Part shown: positions 45,293 through 55,726 of the stretch, one piece after another
Layout of the letters: the number at the start of each line of letters is the position of its first letter
Position numbering within the stretch: position 1 is the first letter of the stretch
Source of the DNA: Ooceraea biroi
Lineage: Eukaryota > Arthropoda > Insecta > Hymenoptera > Formicidae
Reading direction: 5' to 3'
Assembly (NCBI RefSeq): GCF_003672135.1
Contig: NC_039510.1
Span: forward strand, 8,556,001-8,620,000
DNA: 64,000 bases
Made by a program: the position numbers and the translations under genes
The notes under the pieces: model-generated
Seen by the model: only the letters and a program-made list of their open reading frames with translations
The model's database searches: none
What the model was told of the DNA's origin: nothing

Positions 45293-47464
45293 TTGCTTCA
45301 ATCTATAAAGGCTTTTTTGTAAACGACAAACTTTGCCAGTGCCATCTTCGAATCCTGCTGGTTGTTCGAGATATACTTTTTCGTCAATTTGACTATACAA
45401 AAAGCAGTTTTCACGTCAAATTGCTTCAACTTCATCTTCTTGATTGCAGCCACAGCCAACAGCATTCTTACCGTGTCGTAACGAGCAACGGGACTAAATA
45501 TTTCGTCGTAGTCCACTCCAGGTTGTTGAACATAGCCTTTTGCTACCAGACGAGCTTTATAGCGTACTTCGCCGTTGGTTAACTCTTTAGTGCGTAATAC
45601 CCATTTATTTTGGATTACTTTAGCATGAGCCGGTCTTTCCACCAATTTCCAAACGTTATTTTCCTTTAACGAATCGAGTTCTTCATGCATTGCTTTCAAC
45701 CAATTATTTTTGTCATCTGATTTCATGGCTTCGTCAAGTGTACTCGGTTGAAGCGCTAAACAAACATACTCGCCGCCTGTCATCCAAAAAGGTTTCTTCC
45801 TTTGACGTTGGCTTTTACCTTCTAATGCAGAGCTCGCTTCCTCCTGATGTGAAATCTCTTCTTCACCATTTGACGCCGTATTGTAATCTTCTTCACTAGA
45901 TGGATCCTCCAATGATTCTCGACTTCTTATTCTTGGTTCATTCTTATTCCATGCTTCAGTTTGAGATTCAGAATCCTTCAATTCTATTTCTAAGTTGTTA
46001 TTGCGCAAATTGCAAATAACTTCAGGCTTACAACGAACATCATGGGAACATACAATTTTATTTGCTGAAGGAATCCATATTCGATATCCATCTCGTTCGT
46101 TTACATATTCCACGATGTGTCCAAGCACAGCTTTATCATCAAACTTGCTTCGGAACGTGTACATAACATTCCGTACCGAAGATCCGTAAATGATCCAAAC
46201 TAGTTAATTCACGTCCATACCAAAGTTCATATGGAGTTTTTTTCATTTACTGAAGATTTTCCTGTATGATTCAATACGTACGTTGCTGTGAAACAAGCTT
46301 CAGCCCAAAGGTTTTTAGGTAAATCAGTGGAGTTCAGCATAGAGCGAGCTGCCTCCACTAGCGTCCGATTTTCTCGTTCTGCTGATCCGTTGAGTTGCGG
46401 AGTGTACGGAGGTGGAATTAACTGTTCAATTCCTCGTTTTCGAAGCAGCGTGGCAACATCCTTGTTGTCAAATTCTTTACCTCCATCACATCGGAACCTC
46501 TTCACAGTGTGTCCATTCGTTGCGGCCTCATTCAAAAATTGTTCCAGGACTTTACACACCTCGTCTTTATTTCTTAAGAAGAAGATGCGTCGAAATTTAC
46601 TATAGTCGTCCTTAAAACAAACAAAATATTTAGACTTTCCCAAACTACTAACTGTCATTGGACCGTTAACGTCAGCATGTATAAGCTCTCCAACATCTTT
46701 TGACTGAAGTGGTTTGCTACGGAAAGGTAAACGATGTGTTTTACCTACAGCACAGCCGTCAAAATGTTTCTTCTGCTTCAACTAACCTGATGTTAAAGTG
46801 TTTTAGAACTTCTCTTACATGCCGCTTACTTTGATGTCCAAAGCGTTCATGATATGCCTGCAACATATCCATTTTTGTTGCTATATTAACCTGGATCTGA
46901 TGAGCAGATTTTATGACTCGCATATTCAAAGCGTACAGTCTACAGGAAAGATGTCCCGTAACACGAACACTATTGTCTTTTTGTGAACAAATTTGAATCC
47001 TCTTGTCGTCTATAATTGTGCTATATCTATTTCTTGCACAGGCCTTGACTGAAAACAAATGTGCTCTGGCATCAGGAACGTACCCATACTTCAACTAACT
47101 TCGTTTCATGCCATGATCCATCACGAAGCACTTCTATATTTATAGTACCTTGACCAAATGCTTGCATTTCAGTGTTCCTTTTCCCAAGTGAAATTCGTTC
47201 TGGAACTGGAAACTGCGAATATGACGAAAAATATTGCTTACTAGGAGTGATGTGTACAGATGCACCGCTATCACAATACCAACTGTCCGCAGATAGTGTA
47301 TTCACAGAAGCACCAAAAGCATGCGCCAAAAGTGTATCGACCTTTTCTTCGGAGTCCTCATTCTTCTTTTCTGGATTCTTGTCCTTTTGACGTGAATACG
47401 TCTTATAACTCGATGGATGCCAATTTGAAAAGTTGAGCGAGACGCGTGACGAAATTTCTTTCAT

Positions 47465-47660
47465 TCAATTTTAATATACAGTCTCATTTTAATTATAATT
47501 ATAATATATAGGGTATCTCACTTTATCTTATTATAATATACAAGGTGTCGACTTTGGATTATAATATATAGAAAAATATACACAGTTGATTGAAACTACT
47601 ATCTTTCTTTGAACTCTTTCCATTAACATGACGTATTCACGTTAAAAACTTGCGGCCGTG
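47465..47660. other. AT-rich insertion in Copia gag-protease junction
   Basis: About 200 bp of AT-rich sequence with repeated TTATAATATA motifs lies between the gag zinc-knuckle region and the protease. It does not code in any frame. No ends were resolved. Confidence 0.35.
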
Positions 47661-48839
47661 TCCCGACACAGCCTACCCCACTTTTTTTCCTGAATCCTTG
47701 TCTTTCTTCTGAGGGCATTCAGCGGCCCAATGACCAAGTTTCTTACGCTTATTGCACGGAAACCGTTGCTTTGCTCGTTCTGTATCTTTTACACACTTCT
47801 GAGGTCCTTTTCCAGCACTCGATTTCTTCGCTTTTCTTGAAAAAAATGCAGATTGTTGTCCATTGTCCGTAGATTTTGTTTCTCTTAATTCAATGTTGCA
47901 CAGCTTCTCCACTAATAAATTCACAGTTTGGTTGTCTTCAGGAATTGTGTCCCACACGTCCTTAAAATGATCATGTGATTTTCCAAGAGTAGATAATATT
48001 CGTCCGGTTAACATGCGTTGCGACAATCTGTTTTCATTGTGTTTTTCCAGTTCGTTATTTAAATCTACAAATAAATTTTGTAGTTTCGCTACGTGAGAGC
48101 TTGTATCTTCACTTTCATCACGCCGTGCTTGAAAAAACATTTCAATAAGCATGTTAAGTCTTTGCGTTGATTTTCGTTCAAAACGCGCACATAACTTCAG
48201 CCAGTTTTCGTTAGACGTTGTACATGACAAAACCAAATCTGCGACGGATTTACTCAGGACACTGCCGATGAGACTTGCAGCTTTTGCGTCGGCTTCTTCC
48301 CATTTCTCTTGTTCCTCTCGTCTTTGCGCGGTTGATGGGACATTTCTTTGTACCACGTACAATACCCTGGAGTGAATTGGCTCGCAACACATGACCCATG
48401 TGCCATTTCCATTTCAACCAATCTTCAGGTCCCTTCAATTTCTCCACGAAAACTCTGCTATCCGTAAAAGATGCCATCCTTCGTTGCGCGATTCTTTCGA
48501 GGTTATATTACGAACGTTCCGATCAATTGTCACTTTTACAACACTGGGCGTGTACTACCGTGTACTGGGCCCATAACCTGTTATAACTGTATCCACGAAA
48601 CAATGTAACTCGCAATTACAAAGTAAATCTTTATATCGTTCTTGTCGTAACTGTCTTTACTGTTTTAAAGAAAACGAGCGAAACTCTTTAACTGAAACTA
48701 TAACTGTAACTGATGAAACAAAACCAACTAAAAACAAAACGAAACCGAACTGCCCCCTTTGAAACTAAAATGGCTAACTCAAATTCTTATTGTCTCTAAA
48801 ATAGGGCGCTATGTGCTGATGTTTTTCCTCAACAGTGTG

Positions 48840-50231
48840 CCGCGGACTCATTGTAATTCCTTCTGCTGATATTATGTAACCCAAAAATTCAATTTTACGT
48901 TTCAGACACTGACATTTTGCGTAATTTAATTCAAAGCTATATTTTGTAAATATAACCAATATTTCCTCTATTATCGCCAAGTTCTGGGCTACCGTTTCGG
49001 TTGCGATAAAAATGTCATCTATATATAAAACGATTTTGTCTTCGCGGATCAATTTCGAGAGAATCTGACGAAGACGTTTTTGAAACTCCGCCGGAGATTC
49101 GCAGTACCCGAAAGGTAATCTAGTGTACTCGAATTGTTCATCCGGCATAGCAAACGATAAATATTTTCTCGAATCTATGTGAACTTTTATTTGGTAAAAA
49201 CCGTCTTTTAAATCTAATAACGTGAATACTTTTTTTACCACTCAGCCCCGATAAGCAATTCTCAATGATGGGAAAAGGACCCTTTTCTTTTTCAACACGA
49301 CTATTCAAAGGACGTAAATCTAAACATAATCTCAATTTCCCGTTCTTTTTCCTCACAGGTACGACTCTAGAACAATAGGATGAAGTGTTAGGCTGAATAT
49401 TTCCGCGTGCCAGAAGATCATTGGTGATCTCACGGAGTTGTAACCGTTCAGCATGTGCAAAACGTCTGGGCGCGTATGCGTAAGTTGAATTATCTTTCAA
49501 AATTATTTGTACAGAGTAATCATCATCCAGCGTCTCGATATTCCTTTGTTCGATATCTGTTATTAGATCTTTTAGTCGCTATTTTGATTCCACGTCGAAG
49601 TCTATTTCCATCGCGTCCGTGTTTATACTTAAAGGTTTTTCTGATCGCTCATCCTCGATACATAAGGGCAATTCGGCAAACATGTTTGTCGATTCTCGGC
49701 TATTTTGATTAACTGGTTTGACCGTTATTATTAGATTCGCGTTATGTAGAAATTCTCTACCGAAAATAATATCTCCTTCAAATAAATTTTCCTGTAAAAT
49801 ATGTAAGTTAGCTTCAAAATTTACACCCGAGAAAACGGACAATGATAATTTTACTCTCACTACGCCAACAATATTCAAAAATTCTCTACTTAAATTCCTA
49901 TACTTATTTGTAACTACATTTATCTCATAGCCAGCAGGCTTAATGAATTTCTCAAAGATTTCCAGCTTGACGAAAGACACAGGGCTACCCGTATCAAGCA
50001 AGGCTAATATTTTACAACGCTCACCAGCGATGTTGTTGACTTCCAGGAACGGACTTTCCAGGGTGATCTCCCGGATCTGGCTGACTACCGCTACTGACTC
50101 TGAGGAACTGATCTGCTCCGAGGACACGTTGGCCGCCGTCCGCCCCGCTGCTAACTGCTGCAATCCTCCTGACGTCGACTTAACATCCCTCTTTCTAAGG
50201 GTCGGGCACTCGAACCGCCGATGTCCTTTTT
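48840..50231 (-). pseudogene. Outer Gypsy protease and reverse transcriptase
   Basis: Protease ALLDTGSPVSFVKLEIFEKF in the stretch 50163-49579, then RT in 49500-49138 (RLCLDLRPLNSRV) and 49241-48840 (LPFGYCESPAEFQKR, VLYIDDIFIATE with YIDD, LNYAKCQCLKRKIEFLGYII). A frameshift near 49230 separates the two RT parts. The right side begins at the palindromic element that splits the second zinc knuckle. Confidence 0.87.
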
Positions 50232-51298
50232 CCCAGTAAGCAAACTGTCAGCAGTATGTCGACAGATTGGCAGCAGATTCAATCAGAATAATGCAACAGA
50301 TCCGGTACCATCTGTGTCCGCATTAAGATTGTGTTCTGCCAGCAGATCCTGCTAACATGATCTGACAGCAGATTGGCGACAGAAACCAAGCAGAGCCTGC
50401 CGACATAATCTGGCGGCAGATTGGCGGCAGAAATAGAGCAGGATCTGCGCAGTGTAGTTGGCAGCAGATTGGGAGCAGAAATCGAGCAGGCTCTGCGAGA
50501 AAGTGCCGTAGTAGTACAAATTTATTGGAGCAATATTGGTTAACAATATAAATCTAATTTTTTATGTGGGGTATGAATTAATTTCTTATATTGGTCCACT
50601 ATTGTAAAGTAATCTGTTTTTTTAATCAATACTTAATTTGATTAAATGGGCAAATTTAATGCCTTCAGATTGCTTGCGGCGTGTGTGGACGTTGTCCATG
50701 AGAACCTCTGTGCTGCAAGTGCAAAAATTCTTAGAAAAATTAATATTATTATGTCAAGACGCGTATATTAACTTATATAACTGTCAGGCTAAATCTTAAC
50801 GTCGAGTAAGAACTCAACATGTTCACCACATAGCGGTGCAGAGTGAAAATGCATATTCCTAGCCGTGTAAATTTGAATAGTGTCAAAAGCTGCAGATCCT
50901 GTTCGGTTTCTGCCGCCAACCTGGCGCCAGGTTATGTCGGCAGGCTCTGTTCGGTTTCTGTCGCCAATCTGCTGCCAACTACACTGCGCAGATCCTGCTC
51001 TATTTCTGCCGCCAATCTGCAGCCAGGTTATGTCGGCAGGCTCTGCTCGGTTTCTGTCGCCAATCTGCTGTCAGATCATGTTAACAGGATCTGCTGGCAG
51101 AACACAATCTTAATGCGGACACAGATGGTACCGGATCTGTTGCATTATTCTGCTTCAGATATGCTGCCAATCTGTCGGCATACTGCTGACAGTGTGCTTA
51201 CTGGGTGGATTTTGTACCCAATCTGTGGCCTCTCTGCTCACATATTTTGTCGAACAGATTTTGCCAATGTCTGTTCTTCGCAGGTTTGGCTGACTGGG
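50232..51298. mobile_element. Palindromic TIR element (about 1.07 kb) in Gypsy gag
   Basis: Ends CCCAGTAAGCAAAC (left) and, inverted, CCCAGTCAGCCAAAC (right). Inside, arms of about 250 bp (50240-50480 and 50960-51200) are near-perfect inverted repeats rich in CTGCC/GGCAG motifs, with a second CTTACTGGG terminus at about 51200. It is inserted within a CCHC zinc-knuckle coding segment of the outer Gypsy gag. The flanks suggest a short A/T duplication. The long frame 50843-51478 is a by-product of these repeats. Confidence 0.75.
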
Positions 51299-52652
51299 TT
51301 GTTTGCAATAAAAACAATTGATCTCCACCTTGCAGTCGTTGGTGAGATGTCCTTTTTTGTTGCAGTTGCGACAAAAGATCTCTTTGTTCTTCTGCGCCGA
51401 TTCCACGACTGGACCTTTCTTGATAGTTTCCGCCACTTCTTCGGTAATAATCCTCATCTTCTCCAGGAACCCGTCTAGCGTATCCATCGGCACAGACAAC
51501 GCCGTAGCCTTGAGTGAAGTCTGGGTGATTCCTCCGATCAGTAATTGTATCGTGTCGTTCAAAGGTAAATCGAGTTGATAAATGAGTGCCAGTTTTTCGA
51601 TCGCGTATTGATCAAACGTTTCCTTTTGTGCCATCCATTTACGAGCCTCTATTTTCTGCATGGCGACGAAAAATGGCACCTTCCTACCAAAATATTTCAA
51701 AAGCTCTTGACGACAGTTATTCCATGACTTCAGGGTGCTACCGCTCTGGAAGTCGTACCACTGCCTGGCCGCTTTTGCCAGACGACTAGTTGCCGCCAGT
51801 AATACTTCTCCGTCAGCTGCTCCGTGAACTTGGGCCACCTTGTCGACTCGCTGTATCCAGGCCTGCCGCACGTTGTCCTCTCGAGATCCTGCGAACTCTG
51901 GAATTTGCGAGGCTAGACACTTAACCATGCTTCCAGCCACAAATGATTCGGCTCTTCTGTTCTGCTGCTGAGATTGGTTCGATGGTAGCGATTCCGCGGA
52001 GTCGGACGAATTACCAACGCCGTGGTTTTCCGCCGATCCTCCTGCAACTCTTTCTTGCTCCACCGCTCTGGTCATCTTCTCAACAACGCTATTCCCTATC
52101 AATTGCAACACTTGCTGGAACTGCTGTTGCTGCTGAAGCAGTACTTGTTGTTGCTGCAAATGCGCCTCTCTTTGATGTTGCAGCATCACATCTACTGAAG
52201 CTAACACTTGCTTGAGCATTCCCTCCGTCGACGATCGCTCACCTAACGCCGGGGTCGGGATCTGCTCCACATTTTCAAAACGCTCCCTTGACAATCCTGC
52301 CGGTGCCTCCGTCGTGCCGCTTCTTTCGACGACCGACATGATACGATCAATGGCCTAGTTTACACCCAGCCGTCCAATCTCGATTTACTTCAGAGTGAAG
52401 TGACATTTTCTGGGTGAAAACACTGTTAATTCAGTTTCATTTCACAAATTAACAGTGTTTACACCCAGAAAATGTTACTTCACTCCGAAGTGAATCGAGA
52501 TTGGACGGCTGGGTGTAAACTAGGTCAATGAGCTCATTCCGGTCACTACTGGCCGAAATCCCAAGGCGGACAGCCTCTTCTCTCAGCTGCTCCACCGAAA
52601 AGTCCTCCATCCTGGCCCGGTCCATTTCTCTCTGCTGTCGCGTCTGCATCAT
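51299..52652 (-). pseudogene. Outer Gypsy gag
   Basis: Starts MMQTRQQREMDRARMEDFSV (52652), is interrupted by a MITE at 52353-52524, and continues MSVVERSGTTEAPAGLS.. with a Gln-rich coiled stretch (HLQQQQVLLQQQQQF), capsid-like RQAWIQRVDKVAQVHGAADG and KWMAQKETFDQYAIEKLALI, then zinc knuckle CRNCNKKGHLTNDC. A second knuckle is cut by the palindromic element. The capsid and knuckle order is typical of Ty3 gag. Confidence 0.85.
52353..52524. mobile_element. Palindromic MITE (about 172 bp) in Gypsy gag
   Basis: Ends CCTAGTTTACACCCAG and CTGGGTGTAAACTAGG with arms extending almost to the centre (about 52440). TCAATG lies on both sides (52347-52352, 52525-52530), suggesting a 6-8 bp target duplication. 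Confidence 0.82.
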
Positions 52653-52884
52653 TCGCGAACGTCTCGAAACTCACGGGAAGTGAATCTGGATCCCACTTCT
52701 GAATTTGTAAGCTAAAAATAATTCGGAGATTGCCTTGGTCTTGAACTCGACTCTATCGGGATCCCTGGTTCCTCACGCCTAGTCTTAGCGTGTATGGCCA
52801 ATGCTCCTACTACTGTCATCGTATTGTTTTCTTTCTGATCCTCTACGCGACCTGACGGTCTCTACTATCTTTCCATATCTTACA

Positions 52885-53282
52885 GTACATACAAAGTGCC
52901 AAATTGTTATATTAAACACATTATTGTACGACGTTAGGTTAACAAACCAATAACAAACCTGTTATTTTCGAACTTTTTCCCGTTTCGAAGCTTTGTATAT
53001 ACGAAATAGCTATCATCCACACTGGCCACATATTAAACGAATATGATGGTGTTTTTCGAAGTGAATTTAGAAACGTAATAAAAAAATTCATTGTTTGGAA
53101 AATTCCATGCTAAATTTCGCATGTAAAATCGTGGATAAGAGTAGAAGATTAGTTTCTTGATATCGTGCAAACGGATTTTTTTCATCGTGCAAGAGGATTT
53201 TTCATTCTGCGCAACTAATAAAAAGATTTCATTAAAAAATGTCATTTACTTCGTCGGTAATACAGATGACTCCAGGATCCCC
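52885..53282. mobile_element. TTAA-type foldback MITE, copy C, right part
   Basis: It resumes at the second GTAC and carries the mirror of the left part (GGATGATAGCCATTTCG / CGAAATAGCTATCATCC), ending GACTCCAGGATCCCC before TTAA (53283-53286). Removing the Gypsy insertion leaves a MITE of about 690 bp. Confidence 0.85.
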
Positions 53283-55230
53283 TTAATGGCTGTCTCAACC
53301 TTTTTTTTATTTTTTTATAGCACCTTCAACCCTATGTAGGGTTATGTAGTGCACATTCCAACCTTTTACCATGACAGATGGATTACCGATTGCAACTCTG
53401 GTTAACTTAATAGAACATAGATGGCAGTTGCTTAGATCGACCGTGTGGCGCCTCTGTAGCGGTTCCTGTCACACCATTGGTCAGAGCGACCAAACCAATC
53501 GGCATTTTCTTTTCCAAGCGCGCCGGATTCGGCTGGTTATAAAGACGTTTCTGTTTTGTTTTATATAGTAGAGAAGTAACTAGTTTAGTTTCGACTGCTT
53601 TTCGAGCCAATGGCCTTTTGTGTAATAACTCGAAATATAATTCTTTAACGTGTGTAAAAGGACGTATAGTCATTTCGGAACCCCCACAACCGTGACCCAT
53701 ACAGCACAGAACCTTCCAGATATATTGCAACAATGTTACAACGTTGCAAGTTGCAATGTAATGTAACAGAGATATTACAGAGACATTGAAATTGTAATAT
53801 AACATTAACAACATTTCAGAAATATTGAAAAAAATAATGCTATCAATTAACGCTAAATTAACATGAAAAATGTAATTTTAGGGTATTAATTTATATAAGA
53901 CGTACATATGGATTTATGTTTGCGATTCTCAGGAAGACAGATATTATTGTTTGAAAAGGAATTAATAAAAAAATTTATATTTTTATTTTTATTTTGTTAT
54001 TTTATCAAAATAAAAATAGGAAGATAAAATGAGAAATTAAATAAATAATAACAATTATTTCTTTAATTTCAGTGGTGTCGTCAAAGAAATAATTGTTATT
54101 ATTTATTTAATTTCTCATTTTATCTTCCTATTTTTATTTTGATAAAATAACAAAATAAAAATAGTCTTTAATCTTTAATTAATCTAGTTTTTAATTAATC
54201 CTAAATAATTACAATGTCATTATCCTAAAATGAACACCATAATAAATACATTATATAATATTACAAGTAAACTAAATAAATAAAAGACAACTTACTACCA
54301 AGAAAAGACATTTTACATTATATCGAACGATGACAGATGGACTGGTACAAAAGTACGTCCGTACGAGATGGTGACTAACATACCAGTGATGTTCGAGGAG
54401 ACAAAACCTAAATATTATTCAGTATTAGATCATAAACACATGGCAAGTTTTCGATGTCCTTTTGTAGATTGATTGCGTTACGATGTCTTTTGATGAAAAT
54501 CATTTCCGCTATTTCCCGTTTACGCCAATTCTGGTCGAAACGTCGTTTTTTGAATTAATAAAGTTGTCAGTGGTGTCGTCAAAAAAATAATTGTTACTGT
54601 GAATTTTCCTGGTGGAACAAACTACACTATATTTAAATAAATAATAACAAGAATTTTATTCGCCAGAAATTTCATTCACTTAATATACATACCCCGATAC
54701 TGGCAATGTCTATTAGTCGGACAAATTATTACTAGACTGCACGCCAACAAATCGTTGAACTGTTTTATTATAATGCAGTTATTTTTCCCTTCGTCTGGAA
54801 ATTAATTCACTAACTACGCGCCGACATATTGTTAGACTTGAAACGTAGCGATTTCATAATTCACAAACTATTGAGATAGATCATTAACTATTGAGATAAT
54901 CATTAACAAACATGATTTGTTGCGAAAAATATATCACCCCACGCCAAGGAATATTATAATAAATAAATAAATAATGTTGTTAGATATATATATCTAAAGA
55001 AAGTAATTAAACTTCAAACGCCGTTATCAGTTATTTAAAAAATATTGCTCTAATCCGCGGCCTATTCTCCAGGTAGTGTACGAGTGTCATTATAATGTTC
55101 TTTTTACAAGCTACGTATCGTGTCTGTGTGCGCACACCGACACATAGATTGTGTGCGTCGCGAGACTATCTTCACTTCATCTCTATAGCCATGCCACGGT
55201 CCAGCATGCTACCAATGCAAGTGTCAATTA
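53283..55230. other. AT-rich repeat-derived intergenic DNA
   Basis: No gene is seen. CAACAATGTTACAACGTTGCAA-type tracts lie near 53730. A retroelement-like 3' end with TGATGA..CTGGTCGAAACGTCG then AATAAA lies at about 54495-54560. CAGTGGTGTCGTCAAA occurs at both 54071 and 54570. Confidence 0.4.
53984..54163. repeat. AT-rich palindrome (180 bp)
   Basis: Arms ATTTTGTTATTTTATC.. through AACAATTATTTCTTT are mirrored around a CAGTGGTGTCGTC centre near 54074. A copy of the central piece at 54570 suggests a foldback derived from a nearby sequence by inverted duplication. Confidence 0.75.
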
Positions 55231-55726
55231 CTACATTTACACGAGCGCTACTTCTGTAGTAACTTACTCGAATTATAGTAACTTACGATAATTCTCTGCG
55301 TGTAAACGGGGTAAACCGATAATTCACTGCGTGTCACAGATGTCTATACTATACTAGATCGCTAACTACGGGCTTTGGAGTACAAAAAACTGAGGCTGGC
55401 CCGATCTCCAGTTTCGTCCATGACACCTGACAGAACATGGCGACAGTGCGTGTGTGGTAGTGCGTATGTGAGTACCCAGTGTGTGTTAGCGCGTATGTGT
55501 GACATCGTGAGATTATACATATAACCAAACAACAAGTGCGAAAAGTGCGAAAAGTCTTCAACTTTATGCTGTTTGTGTATGATAAAGGTTAACATAAAAA
55601 TCAATATAAACATATCAAAAGTAAAGTATATTTATATTAAATATATGAAGTATATATTTATTGTAAAATGTATACGAAAAGGAAAGTACATGTTTACGTT
55701 GTCTACATAATACAAGAAATACAATC

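Larger units (their letters stand above)
42870..48477 (-). pseudogene. Copia gag-pol, broken
   Basis: In order on the minus strand: gag (48477-47673, MASFTDSRVFVEKLKGPEDW.., zinc-knuckle remnant KLGHWAAECPQK); protease with WYCDSGASVHITPS; GAG-pre-integrase HERFGHQSKRHVREV; integrase (RCDGGKEFDNKDVA, PYTPQLNGSAERENRTLVEA); RT (VQQPGVDYDEIFSPVARYD, FDVKTAF, IYVDDGIVVGSCDEE); RNase H (SDADYAGDDTTRSTTG, LSTTEAEIVAASE). Breaks: a frameshift in gag (about 48370), frame breaks near 46780 and 46230, insertions at about 47465-47660, 44886-45292 and 43437-44516, and a frameshift near 43000. Catalytic YVDD and DSG remain. Confidence 0.9.
42543..48834 (-). mobile_element. Ty1/Copia retrotransposon, full length, nested
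   Basis: LTRs of 256 bp lie at 42543-42798 and 48579-48834 (minus strand TGTTGAGG..GTTATAACA), differing at about six positions. GTGTG is duplicated at 42538-42542 and 48835-48839. Immediately inside the 5' LTR the minus strand reads GGTTATGGGCCCAG, the complement of the initiator-Met tRNA anticodon arm, which is the half-tRNA primer used by Drosophila copia. A purine tract AGAGGAAG precedes the 3' LTR. It contains two later insertions. Confidence 0.93.
32544..52884 (-). mobile_element. Outer Ty3/Gypsy retrotransposon, nested with other elements
   Basis: LTRs of 179 bp lie at 32544-32722 (3') and 52706-52884 (5'). They differ at about four positions and are flanked by a GTAC duplication (32540-32543, 52885-52888). 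Next to the 5' LTR on the minus strand is a primer-binding-like TTCAGAAGTGGGATCC. Coding order gag, protease, RT, RNase H, integrase on the minus strand is of Ty3 type. About 13 kb of the 20.3 kb span belongs to elements inserted later (see separate entries). Confidence 0.88.

Noticed and set aside
50843..51478. A 211-codon plus-strand frame with repeated residues such as SVSAANL
   Set aside because: It is a read-through of the palindromic element arms and antisense Gypsy gag.
54740..55225. Search for an 8-bp target duplication outside the P-like element
   Set aside because: Sequences outside 55231 and 61887 do not match directly; the right end seems to have a small internal duplication, so no claim is made.
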